Of a stretch of DNA of 22,087 nucleotides, positions 14,445-21,940 are shown piece by piece. The notes beneath the pieces are model-generated. The model did not search any database, was not told where the DNA came from, and saw only the letters and a list, made by a program, of their open reading frames with translations. Position 1 is the first letter of the stretch; each line of letters opens with the position of its first letter. Source of the stretch: a virus; the IMG/VR virus record IMGVR_UViG_3300023219_000215, positions 1 to 22,087 of that record; one strand, given 5' to 3'. Made by a program: the position numbers and the translations under genes.

Positions 14445-14506
14445 CGGTCTTGAAAACCGGCGAACGTTAATCGCGTTTCCAGGGTTCGAATCCCTGGTTC
14501 CCCGCC
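14445..14506 (+). other. tRNA-Ser(UGA) 3' portion; probable prophage attachment site (attR)
   Basis: From the anticodon arm onward the sequence is a normal serine tRNA: stem CGGT/ACCG around loop CTTGAAA (anticodon TGA at 14451-14453), a long variable arm, T-arm CAGGG-TTCGAAT-CCCTG and 3' acceptor strand GTTCCCC with G-C-C. The expected 5' acceptor strand (GGGGAAC) is absent upstream; instead two hairpins abut it: TGCGG/CCGCA (14409-14424) and TGGGAT/ATCCCA (14425-14444). A tRNA cut at the anticodon arm is what remains at the integrase-distal end when a phage integrates in the 3' half of a tRNA gene. The intact copy would be at the other end of the prophage, left of this window. Confidence 0.65.
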
Positions 14507-14525
14507 GCGAATTCAATAAAATCAA

Positions 14526-14556
14526 GGGCTTAGGTGCAAACCTAAGCCCTTTTTTT
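14526..14556 (+). terminator. Strong rho-independent terminator after the tRNA-Ser fragment
   Basis: Perfect 9-bp stem GGGCTTAGG/CCTAAGCCC with loop TGCAAA and seven T residues. It probably is the original terminator of the host tRNA-Ser gene, marking host-derived DNA to the right of the attachment site. Confidence 0.9.
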
Positions 14557-15617
14557 ATGATTTTTTCCATGAAAATTGACCAGCGCAGTCTCGCTAATTG
14601 TAGCTCTGATACCTCGCCAGTTAAGGGGCAGCTACAGAGTTGCGTAATGTTGCGTCTTGTTGCATTCATTTCTGCTCCTTCTGCGAAATCGTGCAACTCA
14701 ATAGTGGCTGAAGGCGTTAGTTGCTTCGCTTATCTCAGTGACTATTGAGTGAGATTAATTCATTTTCTCTGGGTTCAAGATGATCTGTGGTCATGATGCT
14801 GGGGCAGCCGAGATGAACTGCTCGGCGCTGTCGGCGGTGAGTGCGAGCTCATGCTAGGTGTGTAGCCTGGTAGGGGATCTGTCTCGCTTTATGCGTTGAG
14901 TCCTTTTCCCAGATGGGAGGATGAGTGACTACCTCTGCCCGCAACCGATTCGTTTATTGAGCTGATCGCATCTCAGCTGATGCCTTCAATTCGGAGCAGC
15001 TGTAAGCTCTATAACGAGTCAGGATTTGTGGCGGGCGCGCGCTGAAATGCGCAAAGGACACCACTATCCTAAGCCCTCGGAAGGATGACCTGAGGGTAGG
15101 TGTGTTGGCTCCGGCGTGCTCCACGCTATCAAAATAGCCAGACTGCGCCCCTTCTACCATCGCGTCGCACTTGTCCTTTGATCGATGCTCGTTCTCTTCC
15201 TAGGGATCTATGCGCCCGGTTTGGGCTCACTCCTTTTTGCTGCTCTGGCCGCTATCCAAGCGGTTACGCATCCCTGCCAAGTGCCGCTGTCTCGGTTGAA
15301 ATAATTTCGCAACCGACGCATTCACTCATGAGCCGATAAATGAGCGATGCCTCCTATGCAGCGCATCGAATCCTGTCCCATTTTTAGTTAATGCAAATAA
15401 CTCTTATTCGCGAAGGCGGGCTGTTCTTCGGTATGGGTGTGCTCAGAGCCCCGGAGAGGGGCGTTTATGCGCAATTAAAGAGCAGAGCTAGGCCCCCAGC
15501 TCTAGGACTCATTCGGCACTAAAAAGGCCCCGATAGAGCGAACAAAAAACAGTATGCTGCGAGTATACTCTAAGGTGCAACTAAATAATTGCATCTTGTT
15601 GATTTGCGAAAAAACCT
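14557..15617. other. About 1 kb without a convincing gene; hairpins and short repeats only
   Basis: No reading frame here has a believable start, length and composition. Visible structure: three GTTGCGT-like direct repeats with a 10-bp period (14639-14665), a GC hairpin GCCCC/GGGGC (15448-15462), AGAGCT/AGCTCT (15484-15503), the palindrome GAGTATACTC (15561-15570) and TGCAA/TTGCA (15576-15593). The last two lie just before the recombinase genes. The stretch may contain the left end of the island and recombinase binding sites; degenerate remnants of older insertions are possible. Confidence 0.6.
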
Positions 15618-15686
15618 GTGGAAGGATGCGTCCAAAATTTGGGGCCGAGGTGCTCTGAATGCAACTCCGAGGATAAGCCACGAGTT

Positions 15687-17108
15687 ATGAAGCATGTAGA
15701 GTTGTATGAAACGACTAGGAATGGGGTTCCTACTTTCAGGTTGATCTCGTCAGATCCAATGATGAATGAGTTTTTTGATAGCTGGGCATACCAGTTAGCT
15801 AAAGTTAGGAAATTTCAGACTGTTAAAGCGTACTGCTACGCTTCTGCAGGGATGCTGAATTTTATACATCAAGTAAGCTTGAACAATGGTGGGCTTACAC
15901 CATTTTTGCTTAATGAGGCATTGGACAGCTATGAAAGCTATTTGGTTTTCGGTGTTGAAAGTGACTCCCCAATTGCAAGTGATGCGGCTAAGGTGCTTGG
16001 ATCGCGGAATTTGGCGGGAGCGTCTGTAGGAACGAGTTTGGCTGGCTGCAATAAATTTATTCAAGCTAGCGAGGCGATGCGAGATGGCTTGTTACAAATG
16101 CAAGGGAGTGGTTATGTAACGGATACCATTGCGTCGATGGTGCCGCTTCTCGTTGAAAAATTCGCTGATGCACCCCGCCAGGTGAGTGCAGCGATCAAAG
16201 CGAACAGTTGGCTAGCAGGATGCATCGCGGGTGGCGTGAAAAAAATTAGGAAGCAGAAGCTCACGCCGACCTCGAAAGCACCAACCATGGCGCACACAGA
16301 TTTTTTTGGTGGCGACTATAAAGCGTTCCCTATCGATAAATGTGTTGCATTGATCGACAGTGCGGAGTGCCTGCGAGATAAAGTGCTTTGGTCTTTTCTG
16401 GCTGCCTCAGGCTGCCGGGTTTCTGAAGCGCTTACCGTTCTTATGGATGACATCGTCATTGATATTGAAAATCCAGCACTGAATCGTGTGTATATTATCG
16501 ATCCAGATACTCGGCGTGAACTTTTGATTAAGTTCATTCCAGAGCGGTTGCTCAATAAGCTGGATCATAAAGGGCGAGACAAACCTGATACTTTCCTCAT
16601 TGAGCCGTTTGCATCTATTTTTTGGATGAATTTGGCGCTCTATCATGAGGAACAGATTGCGAAGGAGAAGCAAAGGCATCGGCCTGTATTGCATCCTTTC
16701 CTTTTTCGTAATCTCCGTGACGGTGGCGCCATGCCGTCTTCGTACCAGGCTGTATGGGAACGCTTTAACAAAGCGGCGCTCAAAGTTACTGGCACTAGCT
16801 ATGGGTTCCATTCTTTGCGTCACATGTACGCCTATTATCTGGTGAATCATTGCCCAAATCCAAGGGATCCCAAGCGGTTTGGTCTTGACCTCAAAATGGT
16901 ACAGCAACTTATGGGGCATAAATCTATTGCGTCCACGGAGCGCTATGCGCGCAAAGATGCAAGGATGCTCGAAGCTACGTTTGCTGCTCTCAATATGCTC
17001 CGTATGTCCGCTTCGAATTTCAATGTTGCTAAGGTTCAACTTCAGCATTTGGAATGTGAAGTAGAGCAAATCAAGAAAATTTTGGGTGAAGGCAATGACA
17101 ATCATTAA
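15687..17108 (+). CDS. gmtY: Tyrosine recombinase, probable Gamma-Mobile-Trio recombinase GmtY
   Basis: Encodes 473 aa. The C-terminal half has the full tyrosine-recombinase set: Arg244 (GCRVSEAL), H375-x2-R378 with His379 (HSLRH), Gly-His at 410-411 (LMGHKS) and nucleophile Tyr420 (TERYA). The N-terminal 190 residues are a probable core-binding domain with helical sequence (QTVKAYCYASAGMLNFI). I chose the ATG at 15687; the frame is open to a GTG at 15618, but that extension (Cys-rich, no ribosome-binding site) looks non-coding. It overlaps the next gene by 14 nt. A recombinase of this size before a very large second recombinase and a small coiled-coil protein matches the GmtY-GmtZ-GmtX trio. 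Codon use is more AT-rich than in the prophage, so it belongs to a different element. Confidence 0.75.
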   Translation: MKHVELYETTRNGVPTFRLISSDPMMNEFFDSWAYQLAKVRKFQTVKAYCYASAGMLNFIHQVSLNNGGLTPFLLNEALDSYESYLVFGVESDSPIASDAAKVLGSRNLAGASVGTSLAGCNKFIQASEAMRDGLLQMQGSGYVTDTIASMVPLLVEKFADAPRQVSAAIKANSWLAGCIAGGVKKIRKQKLTPTSKAPTMAHTDFFGGDYKAFPIDKCVALIDSAECLRDKVLWSFLAASGCRVSEALTVLMDDIVIDIENPALNRVYIIDPDTRRELLIKFIPERLLNKLDHKGRDKPDTFLIEPFASIFWMNLALYHEEQIAKEKQRHRPVLHPFLFRNLRDGGAMPSSYQAVWERFNKAALKVTGTSYGFHSLRHMYAYYLVNHCPNPRDPKRFGLDLKMVQQLMGHKSIASTERYARKDARMLEATFAALNMLRMSASNFNVAKVQLQHLECEVEQIKKILGEGNDNH

Positions 17109-20100
17109 TCTCAGCAAAGATAATCCTATTTGGCTGGTGCCAGAGGAAAAATTAAACTATGAGTTTCGGAAAGCCGTAAGGCTTGTGTTGCAGGTCTACA
17201 AGAAGACCTGTGGAAATGCAAAAGGTGGCGCTACCACAAGAGTTGAGGCTGCTTTTCGGTATGGGATTGATTTCAAAGGTTGGAAGTTCCATGAATTCGA
17301 GCTTCTTCTTAAGTCCACGTTCCGCAAAAGTGAGATCAAACTTGGGCATATTGATCGCAAGCTTCACGGCTTGCCTTCATCATATGATGAGCCCTTGTCT
17401 CAGTTCTTTCGCGTGGTTTTCATTGCTCTCTGGGCGCGTAAAGTGTTCATCGCGCCTTTGTCAATCCAAACGATCAACCACCTGGCAGGGTCATTTGATC
17501 TGTTGTGCGAAACAGTCGACCTTGAGTGTCTCACCATTATCCGTGGTGTCCATCCTCAATCTCGTATCGAAAGCATTTTCAAACGTGACGAGTTTAATAA
17601 TGGTAGCAGCCGAGTTAATTTTTGGCTGCGGCTGTTGTTGAGCACGAATTTCTATAACGTCGAAGACATCACGGAGGAAGGGTGCAAAATTCTCTTTGAT
17701 GGTGCTAATGGTTCTGGCGAACTGCCGCTGCGGCGGTACTACGTCAACGACTTCTTGCTGACCATCACCAGTTCATCGCCTGCCAAGAAAAAAATGGTTG
17801 AAGGTATTGTAAATCAGTACCAGGACTCTAAGCGTAAGAATACGGTTGCCAAGGTTTACAAAGGGCGCCGGGTGGCACAGAAAAAAGATGTCAAAACTAC
17901 AGCGCAAGAAGCGCACGAGATTGCGTATAAAATGGCGCAAACTCTGGCTAACGGTGAGGTTGAATTTGACTTCGAGCCGGTGTTCAAGACCCACTTCCAG
18001 CCATACCGAATGAAAGGGATTTTCAGCCTAGGCGAGGATGGTGATCGGCTTCCTTTTGTAGAGGCATCACATCCCCAAGTGAAGAATTTTGCTATTTATA
18101 TTGATGGTGTGTTTCGCTCATTTATGAGGTCGAAGCGACTGCAAAAATCAAGTGGTTATACAGCTTTGCTTAGCATTTTTATGAGCTATGTCACAATGTA
18201 TTTGCCAGGCTTCTATATGCGTCGTGATGGAAGCCTTGAGAACTATCCGAGGACGATTAATGATTTCACTTGTACTCTCTACTTTACTCGTGAGTCAGTG
18301 TTTTTGGACGGGGTTATCAAGTTTGAGAAACAGCCGCCTAGAACGTTTTTGGCATACTTGGAGGCTTACGCGCGTGCTCATGGCTGGGGGAATGATACTC
18401 ACTATGCCCGTGTGCTGGTCATGGATCACTTCTGCCAATACATTGAGGATAACAAGCTAGCCCTGCCTGATGCGGATCAGTTCAAATGCAATTTCACCAG
18501 TGCTTGTTATCCGCCTGTAGAGAGGAGGGTGGGGACGGTTAAGAAGCCAATTCCTAGGGTGTACTTTGCAACATTTTTGAGCATGCTTTATAGCCTTGAG
18601 TATCTGACTGATCACATTAACAATATGCCTTACTACGAGGAGCAAGACGAAAAGGATATCAATTATGGAGTTTTGAATGGTAAGCTGTATCAGCCAACGA
18701 TGGCTGAACTTCAGAATAGTCATGCATGGGCTGGCCTTTACACGAGGGAGGCTAGGGGATTTGGCGAGGTCAACCAATCACTGCTCAACTATACTCCCAT
18801 TTTCTACCATGAGCAGAAAATTTACCGGTTTGAGATCCTTCCGAGGTTCTACAAAGTGGTTGATTTTGAGTTTAATGGCCAAATTGTTCAGCGCATTTCT
18901 CCAAACTCGGTGCGCTTGACAATTCTTATGTGCGAAACGGGGCTGCGTCAGCAGCATCTTATTTGGCTTAATAAAGACAAATATGATTGTGTGTTCGACA
19001 GGTACTGGGATAGTCCGTTGGCGCCGTTGTTTGTCAGCTCGGACAAATCACATAGTGAATGGACAGCGATTGTTTCGCGTCATGTTATCGATGTCATGGA
19101 TCGCCAAAAAGCTTGGTATGAATCATGTAGTGATCCTGCTTATCAAGAAGATCTTTGGTATGGCTTTACCAAGGGTTCTAAGTTTGGCAAATTCAAACCG
19201 CTGTTCCGGGATGCTGGGAAGGGTACGAGCTATTGGGCAAATTATCGGCATTTTCCTGTCTACTTGTTGATGCTTCAGCACTTTATCAAGGAGGTGATTG
19301 GGGATGATACTGGAAAGGACTTGGTCTTCCTGAAATCGGCGGACGAGAAAAATAAGCCTATTGCGGGCTACGACAACGTGTATTTGAGCTCTCTTTCGGT
19401 CGACGAATTGACCAGTCCCCATACTCCGCATGGTCTGCGGGCGGGCTTTGTTTCCGAAGCGATGCGCTTTTTGCCGCCATCCTTGATTGGTCAGTTTATG
19501 ACGGGGCAGACGGAGCAGCTGGTCTGGTACTACACCATCTTCGATGGGGAAAACATGCCAGATCATCAGAAACTGCTGGCAGACTACATGCTCAAGAACA
19601 TGGACAAGCTCAGCGGAGGTGATGCACCTGAACTTGCTGCTGCCGCACTACGGTTGAACGCCAGGCTGGCGGACAGCATCCGTGTGGATCCAGTCAAAGC
19701 CATCGAGACGCATGGCTTGATCAGCCTCACAGGGGTGAAAGCAGAAGATAGCGGACTTGAGGTGTTGCGAGCCAAGAGGTACACGAAGCTGGCATACAAC
19801 AACTGTCATATCTGCCCATTTGATAACCGCTGCCCCAAAGAAGTAATTCAACAGATTGGAGCAGGGAGACCTTGTGCGCTTTGCCCGTATGCTATCCGGG
19901 GTGTTGACCACCTGCCCGCTATTAGTGCGGAAAAGGATAAATCCAAAGAGGTAATGAAGGAGGTCATGGGCAAGTTGCGTGAGTGGCGTGCTTTGAAACC
20001 AGCCTCACGCAACGCTCAAGATGCTGAGAAGCTGAATGAGGAATATGATCGCTATGCTAGGGAGGCTTATGCCCTGGAGGTGATCGAGCATCAGCTCTAC

Positions 20101-20541
20101 CGTATGGCGAAAAGCGGGGATTTTAAGAGCTATTTCCTTCCTGAGAAAGACGGGTTGGTAGCTCATTTCGAGAAGGTTAATGTTACCGAGGCAGAGCACG
20201 TGCTGAAGCGTTTGATCGACGTTCAGAACTTCCCAGATGCGTCGAGTGAGAGCTTGAATCAGAAGTTCGCCTATATGCGTATGGCAATGCTGATGAATCA
20301 GGGGAAATTTGACGAGCTTTTGCGTGTCGACCCAAGGCCTCCAAGCCATCAACTCTCGTCGCAGATCTCCAGCATGATGACTGCAGGAGTTCTCGATGTG
20401 AGGGATGTCATTAAGATCGGACATGCGGCCTCTAACCCGCCCGTCCTTACCAAACCGGGTCATTCGATCTCTGCGACCTTGGGCATCGAAAAACTGGCCA
20501 AGGAGTCTTCTGACTCCATTCCTGGTGTAAAGATTGCCTAG
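17095..20541 (+). CDS. gmtZ: Very large integrase-like protein, probable Gamma-Mobile-Trio integrase GmtZ
   Basis: Encodes 1148 aa, far longer than ordinary integrases. Residues 1-600 are helical and unrecognised. A divergent tyrosine-recombinase domain follows: Arg618 (ETGLRQQHL), H779-G-L-R782 (PHGLRAGF), and Gly804-Gln805 where Gly-His is usual, then Tyr812/Tyr813 (VWYY) as candidate nucleophile. After it comes a cysteine cluster, C904-x2-C907-x5-C913-x13-C927-x2-C930, probably metal binding. The last 180 residues are helical. I chose the ATG at 17095, which overlaps the gmtY stop by 14 nt behind GGGTGAAGG; a GTG at 17086 adds three residues. It is co-transcribed with gmtY. The pair would act together in moving the island, as known for the trio family; individual roles are not evident here. 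Confidence 0.72.
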   Translation: MTIINLSKDNPIWLVPEEKLNYEFRKAVRLVLQVYKKTCGNAKGGATTRVEAAFRYGIDFKGWKFHEFELLLKSTFRKSEIKLGHIDRKLHGLPSSYDEPLSQFFRVVFIALWARKVFIAPLSIQTINHLAGSFDLLCETVDLECLTIIRGVHPQSRIESIFKRDEFNNGSSRVNFWLRLLLSTNFYNVEDITEEGCKILFDGANGSGELPLRRYYVNDFLLTITSSSPAKKKMVEGIVNQYQDSKRKNTVAKVYKGRRVAQKKDVKTTAQEAHEIAYKMAQTLANGEVEFDFEPVFKTHFQPYRMKGIFSLGEDGDRLPFVEASHPQVKNFAIYIDGVFRSFMRSKRLQKSSGYTALLSIFMSYVTMYLPGFYMRRDGSLENYPRTINDFTCTLYFTRESVFLDGVIKFEKQPPRTFLAYLEAYARAHGWGNDTHYARVLVMDHFCQYIEDNKLALPDADQFKCNFTSACYPPVERRVGTVKKPIPRVYFATFLSMLYSLEYLTDHINNMPYYEEQDEKDINYGVLNGKLYQPTMAELQNSHAWAGLYTREARGFGEVNQSLLNYTPIFYHEQKIYRFEILPRFYKVVDFEFNGQIVQRISPNSVRLTILMCETGLRQQHLIWLNKDKYDCVFDRYWDSPLAPLFVSSDKSHSEWTAIVSRHVIDVMDRQKAWYESCSDPAYQEDLWYGFTKGSKFGKFKPLFRDAGKGTSYWANYRHFPVYLLMLQHFIKEVIGDDTGKDLVFLKSADEKNKPIAGYDNVYLSSLSVDELTSPHTPHGLRAGFVSEAMRFLPPSLIGQFMTGQTEQLVWYYTIFDGENMPDHQKLLADYMLKNMDKLSGGDAPELAAAALRLNARLADSIRVDPVKAIETHGLISLTGVKAEDSGLEVLRAKRYTKLAYNNCHICPFDNRCPKEVIQQIGAGRPCALCPYAIRGVDHLPAISAEKDKSKEVMKEVMGKLREWRALKPASRNAQDAEKLNEEYDRYAREAYALEVIEHQLYRMAKSGDFKSYFLPEKDGLVAHFEKVNVTEAEHVLKRLIDVQNFPDASSESLNQKFAYMRMAMLMNQGKFDELLRVDPRPPSHQLSSQISSMMTAGVLDVRDVIKIGHAASNPPVLTKPGHSISATLGIEKLAKESSDSIPGVKIA

Positions 20542-20570
20542 TCGAAATTGATCGTGTAGAGATCGCCTAT

Positions 20571-20606
20571 GTAGCAGTTGCAGTCATTTGTTGACAATTC
20601 TGCTAC
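20571..20606. repeat. 7-bp inverted repeat upstream of gmtX, possible operator
   Basis: GTAGCAG (20571-20577) and CTGCTAC (20600-20606) flank 22 nt containing TTGACA (20591-20596); TACAAT (20604-20609) follows. The two promoter-like boxes are only 7 nt apart so they cannot form one promoter. The symmetry suggests a site for a dimeric regulator controlling gmtX separately from the gmtYZ pair. Confidence 0.45.
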
Positions 20607-20638
20607 AATGGGTTCCTCGACCGAGAGTGAGTGATTCG

Positions 20639-21289
20639 ATGGGACGCAGAGATACATTTCTGGAGTATAGGGGAAAGCATAAGGCTGCTAGAATTTCGCA
20701 TATTCATAGCGCCCTAAAGGTTTTGTCCAATGCTAACTATGAAAATGTTACTGGCCTTGCTAAAGGCGTGGCGAAAATAGTTACTGAAATAGAGTTGCGT
20801 AACCATCTCAGCTTACCTGAGCATGAAAGGGTAACTGACCTCAAGCCCGTAAGTCACGTTACGCTGCTTAGGAATCCAGACTATCGCAAGATTTTAGAGG
20901 ATAGTTTTTCTCCTGATGTTAGCGTTGATGCGCCAGTCTCAATTAGCCTCTCGGATTATGAGGCATTAAAGATTCGAAATGCGGGTCTGGCAGGTCAAAT
21001 TGTACAGCTTAAGCATACAATCAGAAATCTAGATGCTGGTGATGTTGTGGTTTCTGGTGACTCGGAGAAATTAAAAGCGGAAATCAATTTTTTGAATGAT
21101 GATTTGAAGTTCTTGATTTCTTTTATAGATAATATGCAGAGTGAGGCATCAGATGTTTTCCTTACGGTCAGGCCTGGTGAGGAAAGCTCAGAATTTAGTG
21201 CGGCTGGCTATTATGGGGTCATGAACATGGTCGCGACATATGACGAGCTTTTACGTCTAGAAAAGTTGCGCCAGAAGTTTGAGGCATAG
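20639..21289 (+). CDS. gmtX: Probable Gamma-Mobile-Trio protein GmtX
   Basis: Encodes 216 aa from the ATG at 20639 (MGRRDTFLEYRG), which follows GAGAGTGAG; the in-frame ATG/TTG codons upstream overlap the inverted repeat and are less likely. The N-terminal 95 residues are basic and helical (RISHIHSALKVLSNANYENV), with a possible DNA-binding segment, and residues 110-175 form a coiled coil (YEALKIRNAGLAGQIVQLKH, LKAEINFLNDDLKFL). No enzyme motif is visible. Its position 97 nt behind the large integrase and its size fit GmtX, the third member of the trio, whose function is unknown to me. The next gene is convergent. Confidence 0.62.
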   Translation: MGRRDTFLEYRGKHKAARISHIHSALKVLSNANYENVTGLAKGVAKIVTEIELRNHLSLPEHERVTDLKPVSHVTLLRNPDYRKILEDSFSPDVSVDAPVSISLSDYEALKIRNAGLAGQIVQLKHTIRNLDAGDVVVSGDSEKLKAEINFLNDDLKFLISFIDNMQSEASDVFLTVRPGEESSEFSAAGYYGVMNMVATYDELLRLEKLRQKFEA

Positions 21290-21314
21290 CGCGAGGCTTT
21301 CTGCACAATCATAT

Positions 21315-21334
21315 GCGCTGATGAGCTTCAGCGC
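21315..21334. terminator. Hairpin between convergent genes, possible bidirectional terminator
   Basis: GCGCTGA (21315-21321) pairs with TCAGCGC (21328-21334) around a 6-nt loop. It lies between the stops of gmtX and the reverse helix-turn-helix gene. There is no clear T-run on either side, so termination is only suggested. Confidence 0.4.
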
Positions 21335-21360
21335 CTCCACCTTGCGTTAGCGCATGTAGA

Positions 21361-21834
21361 CTATTCTTTTGCCCAATATCGGCGCACAGAGGTGAGCGGA
21401 AGCTTTAGATACTCTGCTACTTCTAGCTGGCTCAATCCCTTTGCCTTTAAATCAAGGACGGCTTGCTCATTTGCTAAATTGAGTGGCTTCCCACGGCTCC
21501 TCTCTACCAGCTTACCTTCCACGTCGAATTGAGTATCAAGCGTCTTTAGTGCGCCTTCTGACTCCAGCGCCTGTAGTTGAGCGTTAGCTCGCATGAGGAC
21601 ATCCTGATAGGACTGTCCTGACGAGGTGGCAATAGCCAGGGCATGCATGGCCACGCCATCAAGATCTAGTGAGTTGGCGATTTCGTCGAATCGCTCCAGG
21701 GTGACGCTTACGTCGCCGTTCTCGAGGGCGCTTATCTTGCGCCTAGAGAGCGCATCCGACAGATCTGTGTAGCGCGCCTTGCGAAGGATGCGGAGTGTTC
21801 GAAGTACGCCTGCAAAGGCGATGCGCAATTCCAT
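21361..21834 (-). CDS. Regulator with two helix-turn-helix segments (XRE-type N-terminus)
   Basis: Encodes 157 aa on the minus strand. The N-terminal 60 residues resemble an XRE/Cro helix-turn-helix, with SRRKISALENGDVSVTLERF as recognition and following helices. The C-terminal end, VLDLKAKGLSQLEVAEYLKL, resembles a resolvase/recombinase-type helix-turn-helix. The middle (residues 70-120) is helical and charged. It could repress island genes or act as an antitoxin-like or replication-control protein; no toxin gene lies beside it within the window. The start is the ATG at 21832-21834. It converges on gmtX and is divergent from the insertion sequence at the right. Confidence 0.65.
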   Translation of the reverse strand: MELRIAFAGVLRTLRILRKARYTDLSDALSRRKISALENGDVSVTLERFDEIANSLDLDGVAMHALAIATSSGQSYQDVLMRANAQLQALESEGALKTLDTQFDVEGKLVERSRGKPLNLANEQAVLDLKAKGLSQLEVAEYLKLPLTSVRRYWAKE

Positions 21835-21940
21835 GTGGCGGCCTCAAAATTCAGGATCTAGCCACAGCGAAGGCGTGCCAATAAACGTCAAAAAGGTGTA
21901 TTATCGGTTTTGCGAGCCCGTTCGAGCTTGGCTTCACCCC

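Noticed and set aside
14409-14506. Selenocysteine tRNA
   Set aside because: The 6-bp D-arm-like hairpin and long variable arm recall tRNA-Sec, but the anticodon is TGA rather than TCA and no acceptor 5' strand pairs with GTTCCCC.
14121-14696. Minus-strand open frame over the tRNA-Ser fragment with an R-D-S-N-P-G motif
   Set aside because: R-D-S-N-P-G is the well-known artefact of translating a tRNA T-arm on the opposite strand.
14362-14748. Plus-strand open frame across the tRNA-Ser fragment and terminator
   Set aside because: It runs through the inverted repeat, the tRNA remnant and a strong terminator, and has no ribosome-binding site or domain.
15618-15686. GTG start for gmtY at 15618
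   Set aside because: It has no ribosome-binding site, and the added 23 residues are Cys-rich and unlike the N-terminus of recombinases of this kind.
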